DNA of 64,000 bases from Drosophila pseudoobscura (Eukaryota > Arthropoda > Insecta > Diptera > Drosophilidae), in the NCBI RefSeq assembly GCF_009870125.1, contig NC_046680.1, forward strand, positions 22,215,501 through 22,279,500, in the 5' to 3' direction. Shown piece by piece: positions 1-10,900 of this stretch (its first letter is position 1; each line of letters starts with the position of its first letter). A program made the position numbers and the translations under genes. The notes beneath the pieces were generated by a model that was not told the DNA's origin, did not search any database, and saw nothing but the letters and a program-made list of their open reading frames with translations.

Positions 1-377
1 TGCTCCTTCATCAACGTTTTTCGGTTTGCTTTGGTTTTAATATGCAGTTTCTTTTTCCTACTTTTTCAGTCTGTCGACCCAGTAAAAATATAAAAAAATA
101 TGAGCAATTTATGTAATTTCTGCCATAGGGTCGTAAATAACCATGTAACATAACTTCGTCTTTTTTTAGTGACTTGTTAAACAAGCTTCGCAATTAAACA
201 GCATTAAGGAAATGCCTATATTTGTTACACAATCCTGAACATATGTACATCCCACGACTTATTTGGCTTTATGTGTCGCCCTTTAATATGCATTCCAATA
301 TCACACACACACACTTGACCTTTCAATTGCCCAACACTGGCAGAATCTATTTTCCCGTTCGCATTTGCAATTCCGTC

Positions 378-402
378 TGTGTGTGTGTGTCTGTGTGTGT
401 GT
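378..402. repeat. (TG)n microsatellite
   Basis: TG dinucleotide tract with a single C interruption at 391. Confidence 0.9.
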
Positions 403-2408
403 CTGCAAGCGGCTTCTATCACCATTTGACAGCACTTAAAATCTCGTTAGCTGTAAATGGCTGACATGTTGGAACACCCACAACATCAGCGGCAACAGGG
501 GGCATGCTTCAGCATCATCGGTTGCCTTGCAACTGCCACCACTTGACACTGCCATTGCCCCACGCAACATTAGATGAAATTATTGCAGTGCTGTTATTTG
601 GATTGACAGATACATTTGTATCTCTCTGGCCCCAATGACTCGCGTTCTTTTATTTCGTGTACCTAAAGCGCATATCACAGATCAAATGTAATGGCGGTGC
701 TGCTTTTCATAGTTTTTAGCAGCCTTATCAGTGTTTCCCTGGATTAAAAACAAATAGTTGCGCTTTAAATAAGATTTAAACTCTTTAATTATAGAATTTT
801 CAGATTGTTTCCCTTCATTCCAAGAGCCAGAGAGAGAGAGAGAGGGTTATCAATCTACCGACACTGTTGTTGTGCAGCTGCTGCCAGATCTTATCAGTGT
901 AAACTATATACATATACAGCGAGATGCACAAGGCACACACAAATAACAACACTCTTATCAACATATAAGACCTCATGTTATTCAACTTCTGTTTCTTTCC
1001 ATTTTCGAGAGAGGTGAAAGTTCATGTACATATGTATGTACATTTCCAGCCTATGATTCGGTTGAATATCTCATTTGAATCCCTCAGAGTGAATATCCTC
1101 CTCTTGTATGAGTAATAGCAAGCTAAATTGTATCTTTTTATTCGTATCAATTGCCAGAGCTATGTACGTATCAGAGTATCACATGACACGAAATCAACAT
1201 AGCAGCAACACTCGTACTCGTACTCGTATAATCAAAACAAACAAATAAAGCAAATTGATTTGTTTGCCTCCCATCCGAGCCATGGCGGGGCTGCGGCTGC
1301 GTCAACCTTCAGTAGAGCTCAATGCCATCACATTGGATGTCATCCAGACATGCCTTATGCCTTATGCCTCATACCGTTTGGCCTCATCTATTGGTTGGGT
1401 CTGCCAGACAGATAAAGCGCCACTGTTGAGCCACTGGGCGGGGGCTCTGGGGCTGTGTCTGTGGCTGTGGCTGAGGGTACATTGGCCTCCCTGGAGTGAA
1501 ATCGTCACCGTCTCGGAGTAGAAAGAAAACCAAACTTTTTATTTGCCATTTGCCATTGCGATTTGTGCAAAAATCGAAAGTGTTGCCCGACACAGAGCAC
1601 AGGGTTCACTTGGAATATCCACTATTGTATTAACACACTACAATCGGACGGGGAGGGGAGAGGAGGGGAGCGGAGGAGAACTCGTTTCGTGGACAAGGTT
1701 AGGCACCGCAGGTTAGGGACAGCACTAATTTCCAGCTGAATGCAGGTCAAGTTAGAGCCGTCAAAATGCTTGAACCCGACAGCACAGCCGCTATACAGAT
1801 ACACAGCTACACAGCTAAACAGCTCAAACAAAAGGCGTTACAAAACTATCAAAAGCTAAACGAACGCATAAATGTTTTTTACAAATGTTTCTTGGGGCTT
1901 ATCGAACCGGTTTATCGGTTATGGCTGCTGCAGCACGTGGTCGGGCGGTAAGTGGATTTTTGGCACACCATCTGCATCCGATGGTTCTCAGCTTTCCCAT
2001 TCAGAGTCGCCTTCATTCAGGGCACGATTCCCCTCTCCAAGCGTACAGCCGTCCAGCCCGCCTGCCCCCGAAGAAGGGCCAGGGCAACGCACAAAGAAAT
2101 CAGCTCCGCTCCCGGCGCAACGGTAATTCCGAAAGAAAAAGAAGTCAAAAATGTTGTACGCGCCCAAAAACTTTCACTTTCTTTAGAAATTATATTTTTG
2201 ATAATTTTCGTATAATTTCTTCTTTCTCTCTCGCCTGCCCCGTGGCAGCGGCACATGAAATACTCTGGAATGTGCTAACAACCAGTGCTGCTCCCGCACC
2301 GCACCGCACCGCACAGTCCCGTCCCCAACCCACACCCAATCTTGTTGGCTTTTTATCTCAGACTCCCTCTGCCTCCTCTGTCTTTTTAGAGTCTATTGTA
2401 TAACGGTG

Positions 2409-2450
2409 CAGGCAGACAGGCAGACAGACAGGCAGGCAGTCAGGCAGTCA
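2409..2450. repeat. CAGR tetranucleotide repeat
   Basis: Ten or so units of CAGG, CAGA or CAGT in tandem. Confidence 0.85.
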
Positions 2451-4255
2451 CGCTGCATGTAATGATTTAATGAAAATTTCTTGTTTTATAATAATTAGGA
2501 GAGAGATGGCAGACGACCCCTAGATGGATGGTGGGGAGGGGAGGGCGGAATGAATGATATGAAAACGAAAGTGAGTTTCTTTTGTTTTTCCAGAAAAGCC
2601 TTAACCAAATGTGGAAATGCAATACACGTATGCTTGGATTTCACAAATAAAAGCACGTCAGGGAATCCAATCCAATCCCAAGCAAAGAGCGCGTATAATT
2701 CTGAAAAGCATTACATATCAATCCCAGTTGATTTCAAATGACATTTTTGTGAGTTCCAGACAAGGAAGAAATTAGTTCTACTGTCATTACCAATTGAGGC
2801 ACGTCGTACGGAAAACAATGTAAAATGTGGTAAATGAATCGGCAAAAGTCTGATCAAATCTCTCCTTTTAGAAGCATTTGTTGATCTTTAATCCACACCC
2901 CGAAATTTCTGGGATTGATATTCATGGTCAAGCTTCAGTATACATACGATGGTCACTGGAATAGCCTCGTCATGACCAAACCAAACACTGGCCTATTTAT
3001 TTGCTTTTGGTTAGCAAGAGCTAATTAAATATGCACCCGCCGAATACCTGACACGCACAGCAAACTGCACGCGAATAGAAACAGAAACATAAACAGTAAC
3101 AGATACAGATACGGAATGCCAAAGACGGACAAAACCAATGAAAGCGCTGCGTAACCAGCAGCCGCTCAAGAAGTCTTGCGTATGCCAAATGAATACCAAA
3201 TCAATCGAGAAAAATAGAGATGGAAATACAGAGAGCGAAAGATACATATTTATGGAGACAGAGAGAGAGAGAGAGAGAAAAAAGTGAAACAAAGTGCAGA
3301 CGGATGAGATGACAGATTTACAGCATAACTCATGATTTTGCAAGCAATTCAGAAAATGCACGGTCTGCGCATGCGTGACAGACAGTCACAAATCCAGAAG
3401 GAGGAGAAGGCAGACGGGCAAAAGCCAACGCCAAGTGAAATGCGCAAACGTGTTTTTCCTGCGCTTCTGACGAAATGTGTAACAGTAAAAACAGTAAGAA
3501 AACTACCACAACTGGTTTAGTAGCAAACCAAAATATTGATAGCCACCACCCCTCCTCAATGGATGGGTGTTCAAGCTTTTTGACTTGCCGCACTTACCTG
3601 TCCAAATAAATTCACAAACAATCAATATTTCTTTGCTTTTCACACACAATCTCACCGGCGAAGACGAAGACGAAGACGAGCGCCTGAACTTTCGTTCTTC
3701 ACTTGACTTGACCCACAACGAACCGAACCGAACCGAGCCGAAACTGCACTGAACTTGCTTTTGTTCTTTTTGTTTGGATTTCGATTTGAGCTTAGGCTTG
3801 GAATTGGAATTTGATGGGTTTTCGTTTTCTATTTCTTTCTCTGTTTCGCTTTTTCTTTCTTCAGCTCTGCTTGGCGCTTTGGCTTTGGCGGGTACACTTT
3901 ATTTATAGACAATATTGTGCCATAATTCGCGACTCTCCTTTGTCGATTGGCCTCATTTATTTACGTTTCATCTGTTTAGTTAACGCTTTTGCTACCCACA
4001 CACAATACAATACATTACAATACAATAAGTACTCGTATTTTGATATTTCTTTTTTGGCATGCACTTTACAATCGTTGCTTCTGCTTTATTGGTTGCTTCT
4101 GTCGTAGATTTCACCCGCTTTGACTGAGTTTTCAATGGAGCCAAACGCGTTTCTCCGCTACGAGTCGTGAAACGCGAACAGACAGAATAAATGCGATGGA
4201 TGGCCAGAGTAGCTTTCGAGCCGAGCTTGCTGATAAAAATTCATGATCTGTACAC

Positions 4256-4286
4256 CAGAGAGAGAGAAAGAGAGAGAGAGTGAGAG
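4256..4286. repeat. (AG)n microsatellite
   Basis: Interrupted AG dinucleotide tract. Similar shorter tracts lie at 829–844 and 3261–3278. Confidence 0.85.
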
Positions 4287-4638
4287 CGGGAGATCTGTGG
4301 AGCGCATTTCGTATGTTGTAGAGAGCTCCATGCTTTTCAGAGAGGTAAAGCTTTTTATTCACAGAGACAATAACAGAAGAGAGAAGCGTGTGATGTACTT
4401 TAAGCTCCGGCGACCTGCATGAATAACTTTTGACTGTTAATTAGTTAGTCTGATGTCTAATCTCCCTAATAGAAATTGTTCTACTATTGTTTCGAAACGG
4501 AAGTACATATACTGTGCACAGCAACCAGCTAATGAGCTTAAGTCACCGTAATTAAAATTAGTTAGTCTGGCTTCCATTTCAGTGTTTTAATCGGTTGGTG
4601 TGGCTATAACTTTATAATGTCTGTAGTTTTCCACTACT

Positions 4639-4644
4639 TTTATT
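4639..4644 (-). promoter_or_regulatory. Candidate poly(A) signal of the GPCR gene
   Basis: TTTATT on the plus strand reads AATAAA on the minus strand, about 217 nt after the GPCR stop codon. It is the nearest canonical hexamer. The assignment is inferred from position only. Confidence 0.45.
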
Positions 4645-4860
4645 TAAATATTTCAATTATATTTACATTTTTGCACACACTCATTGATACATTTCAGGGC
4701 AGAATTGCAGGGAGTGTGTTGCCTATCAGTGGCCGTAACAATCATTTTCGCGGACTGAATTGGAGGGGGACATTAATCACTCTATTAATCAATCTCTGCT
4801 AACCGTTAGAGACCGTTTATGGCAATGCACTCGATTGATTTATGACGCTGCCTATCAGTA

Positions 4861-6659
4861 TCAGGCTGAGGACTCGATTGACGCACTCTGGGAATCGTCG
4901 CGACTATGGGCGACGGGGAATACGTCATGCTTAAAGCTGAAGAATCGCTGTAGGCTGCTCGGATCGGCCTCCATCTCGACTACTCGCTGGGCAGAGGGCT
5001 GCTCCACGCCCCGTACTTCAGTGGTTGGTGGTGGATCGTGCGCGGGATAACAACGCCACGTGATAGTCAGCTGTCGGAGGCCACAGCAGAAGCAGAAGCA
5101 CAGGCCGCATCGCTTTGCCGGCTCCGGGGATTCCGTGGGCATTGGTCCGTCCTGGCCCTGTCCGGGGCGGCGGCAGCAGATTAGGTCCATGGTCTTCTGC
5201 TTCAGCAGGGATACAGTGCGAATGGTCTGGGTGAGGAATGTGTAGAAGAGCGGGTTCAAGGCGCAGCTGAGGAGATTCAGGATACCAAAACTGAAGTAGA
5301 GCAGCCAGTCGACGGGCTGCGAGTAGGAGCCGTACAGGCGCATGATCAGAAAGATCCAGGCGGGCAGGCGCAGGCAAATGAAGACAGCCATCATCAAAAT
5401 CACCACGACAACCATGCGCCGGTGTCGAGCCTCGCGAGCCTGAGCCGCTGGTCCCATGGCACTCGGTGGCTCCTGATTCATGTTGTTGGCCCTTGGAGCT
5501 TGTGGGCTGGGAGGGATCGAGGGCAGGGGAGGCTTGTCGATGACAAATGGCAGGGCCACGCCCATCGCACTCGCCAGGGAAGAGGGCATCAAAACATCCC
5601 CATTACTGGCCGCCGGCAGGGGCTTGAATTGTCCCTCCTGATCCGGCTGCTGCTGCTCTTGCTGGTGTTGGTGGTAGTGGCGCCGCACCCAGAGCTGCCG
5701 CGCTATCACCGCGTTCAGCCAGATGAAGCTCACGATGCAGGGCAGGAAGATGAGGGTGAACAAAATGACGTAGTAGAGGCCCTCGTTGCTCTGCGTATAT
5801 ATAGAATTGCATAAATGTTTTTTCCCACGCCAAACGATAAGATAATAATCCCATAATCGCCCCGATCCCCAAGTAGTGCGATAATCTATACATGGACTTA
5901 CGACGCCCGCCAGGCACATGCTGACCAGCTCCAATTCTGTGACCTCCAGCTTCTGATCTGTCTCCCCGTCGTCGTCTTTTGTCTGCTGTGTCGGGGTCTC
6001 CAGCTCCAGGAGATAGATTCTTTGGTACTCGTAGATGCCAAACAGTGGTGCAGAGGCGCCTATGGAGCACACCCATATGAGGCCCACGCAGAGACAGCTG
6101 TAGCGGATGTCAGGGTTCCAGAAGCCCAGCACTGGCCGCATCACGGCCAGGTAGCGGTCCGACGCAATGGCCACGAGGGTCAAGCTGCCGGAGAGCACCG
6201 ATGTGGTGGTCACAAAGGGCACAAACCTGCACATAAAGCTGCCAATGGTCTGAAAAAACAACCAAATTCAACAAAGGTCGCCAACCGATTAAACGCGGGA
6301 CTCACCCACAACTGGAGATAATCCGCATGGAACTGCGCTATATAGGACACGGTGCAGAAGACACTGGAGACCACATCGGAGAAAGCCAGCGAGAGCAGGC
6401 AGGCCCGAAAGAAAGGGCGCAGTTTCCTCCTGGTGTTCACATAGATGGTGCTCAGATTTCCAAAGAATGCCATTAGAAAGAGGGCGCCCACAACGCACAT
6501 AAAGGCATTCCGCTTGAAACGACTCAACTGGCTGAGGTCCTCCACGAAGATGCCCGGATAGGGCTCTCTCGCAGGACTCTCCGTCACTGTGGTGTTCTTG
6601 CCCAAGGCCCATTTCAAGTACAGCTCCAATTGCTTCCACGTGTAATGTAAGAGCGCCAT
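4861..6659 (-). CDS. Rhodopsin-family (class A) G-protein-coupled receptor, orphan-like
   Basis: Seven-helix plasma-membrane receptor of 543 residues. Exons are 6659–6306, 6249–5902 and 5790–4861. The introns (56 and 111 bp) have GTGAGT and GTAAGT donors and CAG acceptors, both in phase 0. The ATG at 6659 has a good fly context (GAAAATGG). TM1 (about 52–74) carries the GN pair, TM2 the LAFSD motif, TM3 ends in DRY (149–151), and TM7 ends in NPLFY (413–417). TM6 (about 360–388) reads CLRLPAW, so the usual CWxP tryptophan is replaced. The third intracellular loop is about 95 residues, rich in Gln and Pro. The tail holds a cysteine cluster that could be palmitoylated. The ligand cannot be read from sequence. 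By region this may be the orthologue of D. melanogaster CG13579, but I am not certain, so no symbol is given. It lies downstream of nord on the same strand. Confidence 0.93.
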
Positions 6660-6737
6660 TTTCAGCTGCGCCCACAAGTACGCAACAGTTTTTCCGCGAG
6701 CACACACTCCTCCAACCTCGAAAGCGTTCGCATCAAA

Positions 6738-6773
6738 ACTGTCGAAAGATTTACAACAGATATGGGCTTTTAA
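6738..6773 (-). promoter_or_regulatory. Possible TATA/initiator pair of the GPCR gene
   Basis: On the minus strand TTAAAAG starts at 6773, and a CAGTTTT initiator-like sequence has its A at 6740, a spacing of 33 nt. This would give a 5' UTR of about 81 nt before the ATG at 6659. The TATA match is imperfect and the assignment is inference. Confidence 0.3.
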
Positions 6774-7854
6774 CTCCGGCTACCTACCGCTACCGATTGG
6801 CTTTTATGTTATAGTCCTAGTATTATCGCTTCGTCGGAGCCCGCTTATCGGGCGACATCCCAGATAGCTATCGGCTGTCATTGTTATGCGCACCCCGTTG
6901 CACATCCTATCAGGATGGATTGAATGGAAGAATGATGAATGAATGGTGATGATGATGATGATAGTGGTAATCGCAGAATATTGATCAAATGCGTTGTACA
7001 TACAGCTGAGGTCAACATAATAGTAAGTTATTTTTCTTGGTCGTCTATATTTTTGAATACAATACAAGAATAATCGTACATGGAGGATGGAGGATGGATT
7101 GCAATGACTTTCCCAATTTCTCAAGTAAAAGATTGTTGAACACTCCGATTTGATATAGCTTTGATTGCATATTTATTTGCGACATTCTCTTGGATTTTTC
7201 TCCATATATAGCACATTTGTTTATTGTCCACCTTAAGTTGCACAAGTTCAGCTTCAAAAAATACAACGCCTTCAACGCACATACATACATATACATATAC
7301 ATATATATTCGTAAAGGTATATTTAATATATGTGGTATATAGTAATATATAATTATGCTTAGCTAAAAAATACACGCAAATTCTTTGATTACGGATTAAA
7401 CTTAACAGCAAAAGCCTAGAAAAAAGTACCTAAATGTAAACTATTCGTAAGAGTGCTAAACTAAATATCGAAAAAACGATTACATATACGCGCAGGCAGG
7501 CAAAAGGAAGGCAAACGAAACATTTTATACAAACATTTATAGAGCTAGCTACGATCGAAATTACAAAACTAAGCACTCGAAAATACTTGGAATCTGTTGG
7601 CAAACATAAATCACATACTCGCACAGACACGCGCACACAGATACTGACATACTGACATACTGACAGATACAGTTACAGACTCAGACAATCACTCACACAA
7701 CATTTGCCACGAACATTTGTATATTTGTATAGGTGTATAGTATAGTCTTTTAACCAGCGTAGTATTGGTAGTAGATAGTTTTTTTAGATAGTTTAGTTAT
7801 CATATAGTAGGTATAGTAGATTAGGTAGCTTTACAACGACGGATAGTTTCTTGC
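6774..7854. other. Spacer between nord 3' end and the GPCR gene
   Basis: About 1.1 kb, A/T-rich, with short ATG/GAT repeats near 6940–6962 and CATATA-type repeats near 7280–7310. No coding frame is supported. It should hold the nord poly(A) site and the GPCR promoter. Confidence 0.6.
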
Positions 7855-7860
7855 TTTATT
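7855..7860 (-). promoter_or_regulatory. Poly(A) signal of nord
   Basis: AATAAA on the minus strand, starting 44 nt after the nord stop codon at 7904–7906. Position and exact match make this the likely main signal. Confidence 0.6.
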
Positions 7861-7903
7861 TGTGGTATTCGTATTCAGCGAAGCTTTTAGTGTTGGGGCC
7901 CAG

Positions 7904-10900
7904 TTAGTAATAGGATTCGTGGGATCCATCCAGGCACTGGCTGGACATGTGGATGGTAAGCGTCTGATAGGGAAGCGGTTTGCCCATGCTCAGATTGGCC
8001 GTCACATAGACGAGATAGCTGGAGCCGGGCATTAGGTTTAGTATGGTCTCCGTTTCGATGTTGTCGGCGCTGTAAAGAAACGCAAAGGATATAAGACATG
8101 ACAGATCCTCTGAATCTTCGGCTTGCCTTTGCTGCCTCTCCCGACAGGTCATCCACTGGAAGTTCTTGTACTGCATCACCTGCTTGGGCACAAAGTCCAT
8201 GCAGTAGTTGGTGGAATCCACAACGCTGCGATTACGCTGCGGCAGATTGAAGACAATGATGCAGTAGCTGCAACGAATGGAGAGCAACCGTGGCTATTGG
8301 AGAACTGTTATCCCGAATACTGGTATTTTTATAGATCTACCTGAGATCCCGCTCATCGGGTGAACCGTTCCAGGCTATGGTCGCTCGATTGCATCTCGTA
8401 CGCACATTGAAGACGCTGATATTCAGCGGCAGCTCCGGGAGATCTCTAAAGAGATGCTCACTGCTCACAGCCACCTGCAGGAAGGGGGAGAACTATCGCT
8501 TAGCCGGGGCTCAACAAAAACGGGCTTTACATCCATCCTTACCAACACTTTCTGGGCACGCACCGCCTCGTCCTCGTTGCTGGGCTCGAAGCGCATCAGA
8601 TAGCGTTCGCCGGGCTGGACCCCATCCTGCCGAAGATAGGTGGGCCGGTAGAAGGCATCCGATCTGACTACCTCATTCCGCTGGCGCAGCAGGTTGACTC
8701 GAATCTCACTGCCCGAGCAGGGAAGAAACAAGTGGCGCATATACGCCGGTGGCGGCTCCGTCTGCGGCACCTTGAAGCTGTATACCTGCATCCCGTGCTG
8801 CCCGCCGATCTTGAGCAGAGTGAGCGACTGCTGCCGCAGGGCCATCGGCTGGGTGCGGTTGAAGCTCACCTGGCTGCTGCTCAGCAGCATCGTGAGGTTC
8901 TGGCGACTCTGATGGACCCCGTAGAGATCCAGCTGGTAGCTGTTCTTGGGCAGCAGTCGGCGGAGCACTTGCTGGCGTCTCTTCCCAGTGCACACAATGT
9001 GGAGATTGTGGCGCGGGTTCAGGCGACGCTCGCGCTTTGGAGGCGAGCCCCAGATCAGATCCAGGGGACTGCCGCCGGTGGAGCAGCCAGAGGCTTTTGG
9101 ATGATTTTGCTCCACATAGGCCCCAACGGCCTGGCAGAAGTTGTCAAACGGATTGCGGAGCGACGCTGTCACCATGCGCTGGATGACCAGACAATAATGC
9201 ATGGCATGGTAATCGAATTTGCTGCAAGGGAAATCGAAGAAAAAGGGATTCAGGCTGTACATTAACAAAATTCAGCATTTCCACTCACCTTCTGTCCCAT
9301 TTGACCACCATTTGACGCTTTCGCACCCGATTGTGGGTGCGAATGTGGATGCGATGCGTTTCGTTGAGCAGCGGCCACGACTGCTGCGGATGCTCTGCCA
9401 GGGCGTCCACTTTCAGGGCGCCGGCCTGTCGCGCCTGGACAAAGAGATCGTACTGGCCGGGGAGGGCGCAGGGAAGCACGAGACTGCCCACAGCAATGCC
9501 AGGGCCAGGTGTAACGGCTGCTGGTCGCAGTACATTCGCTGCGGATCGGGCCATTTGATGATCACGATGATGAGGTTGAGGTTGAGGTTGAGACAGTGCT
9601 GGGACAGTGCTTACCTGTTTGATTGTAGTACATCTTGCGGCCCACGGTCACCGAAAAGAGAATCGTCAGCGGCGTCGAGGCGTTCAGGTTCAGCACAAAT
9701 CTGCAAGACGAGAAGAAGGAAGACGAAGGCGTGTTCAGACGATGGGACGGACTAAGTGAGCTGTTAACGCCCTTTGTCAAAAATGATGACACTAAATTAT
9801 CACACGCAATTTGTTCTGACTGACGCCTGTGGCTCTGTCCCGAGTCCGGCACATGAGTCAGCAGGTTTTGGCTATACTATACCCTATCTAAGGCACTTTG
9901 ATTACTATATATGTTCATTCGAAGTAGGAACTTATTTGAATGGCCATGAGTCCCACACGAACCAACCAGTTGCATTATTGGGGTTTTGAAAACTTAATTG
10001 AAACTGAAAGGAGTGTATCGTTGCTTGAAATGTTCAAGGAAGAACGAAGAAAGATAATCACTCCATAAATGGTGACAAAACCAAACCAGACCGTATTTAA
10101 AGAGTCTCCACACTTTGCCTTGCCTCACAAGCAACATGTATTTGTTTGTCCATCGCCTTGATGCTGTTGCAACATTGTTGCAGCCAAAGATTGAGTCCAA
10201 GTAGTCTGTGTTGCTGCCTGATGGAAGTTCTTTCTGCACTGTAATTAAATAAGAAATTTACGAGCAGTTTTTCTAATGACAAACAACGGCAAAGACAAAT
10301 GCCCGGCCCGATGCACCCACACAGGTCCTTATATGATGGGCAGTCTAGGATGCAGGATGCAGGATGCAGGATGCGGGACGCAGAGGATAGCTATTGGCCA
10401 TTGCAGCAAATGACTCATTGACTTGGCTTATGGCCGTTGGCCATCTCAAGTTTTATTTTTATGACCAGCTACTTCCGGCCAACGCCATTTGCCCAGCACA
10501 GTCCTCAAGCGACGCGCGCCCCCGCAGCAAAAGGATGTTCATGTCCGTGGACATAGATGGTATATATGCATGTTTTTGGCTGGTCTGCCAAAAGGTTCTC
10601 TCTCTGGCATTCCCCAGCCCAGTACCAGGCCACCAGCAGAAGAGTGATGGAGTGTTTTAATGCATTCGACCATTGTTGGGCGGCGGCGCCGCAGCGACTG
10701 AGCCAATATTTGCTTTAATTTAAGCCTCGCATGTTGCAATTGCATTGTTTGCTGCCACTGCCACTGCCGTTGCCGTTGCCATTGCTGTTGCTGCTGCCAC
10801 TATCCTTGTTGTCGGCCATCTGATGACAGCAGTCAATTATATAAGGCAAACATCAGCCAAAGACGAAAGTTGAATGCGCTCGATGGGCAATGATTTAATG

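Larger units (their letters stand above)
1..4860. other. Non-coding left flank, no gene recognised
   Basis: No open frame here has an ATG, splice sites and a recognisable protein together. The DNA is A/T-rich with frequent simple repeats: (TG)n near 378–402, (AG)n at 829–844, 3261–3278 and 4256–4286, and a CAGG/CAGA tetranucleotide tract at 2409–2450. G-rich patches lie at about 1648–1676 and 2530–2548. The last 220 bases are probably the 3' UTR of the GPCR gene, whose stop codon is at 4861–4863 on the minus strand. Confidence 0.6.
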
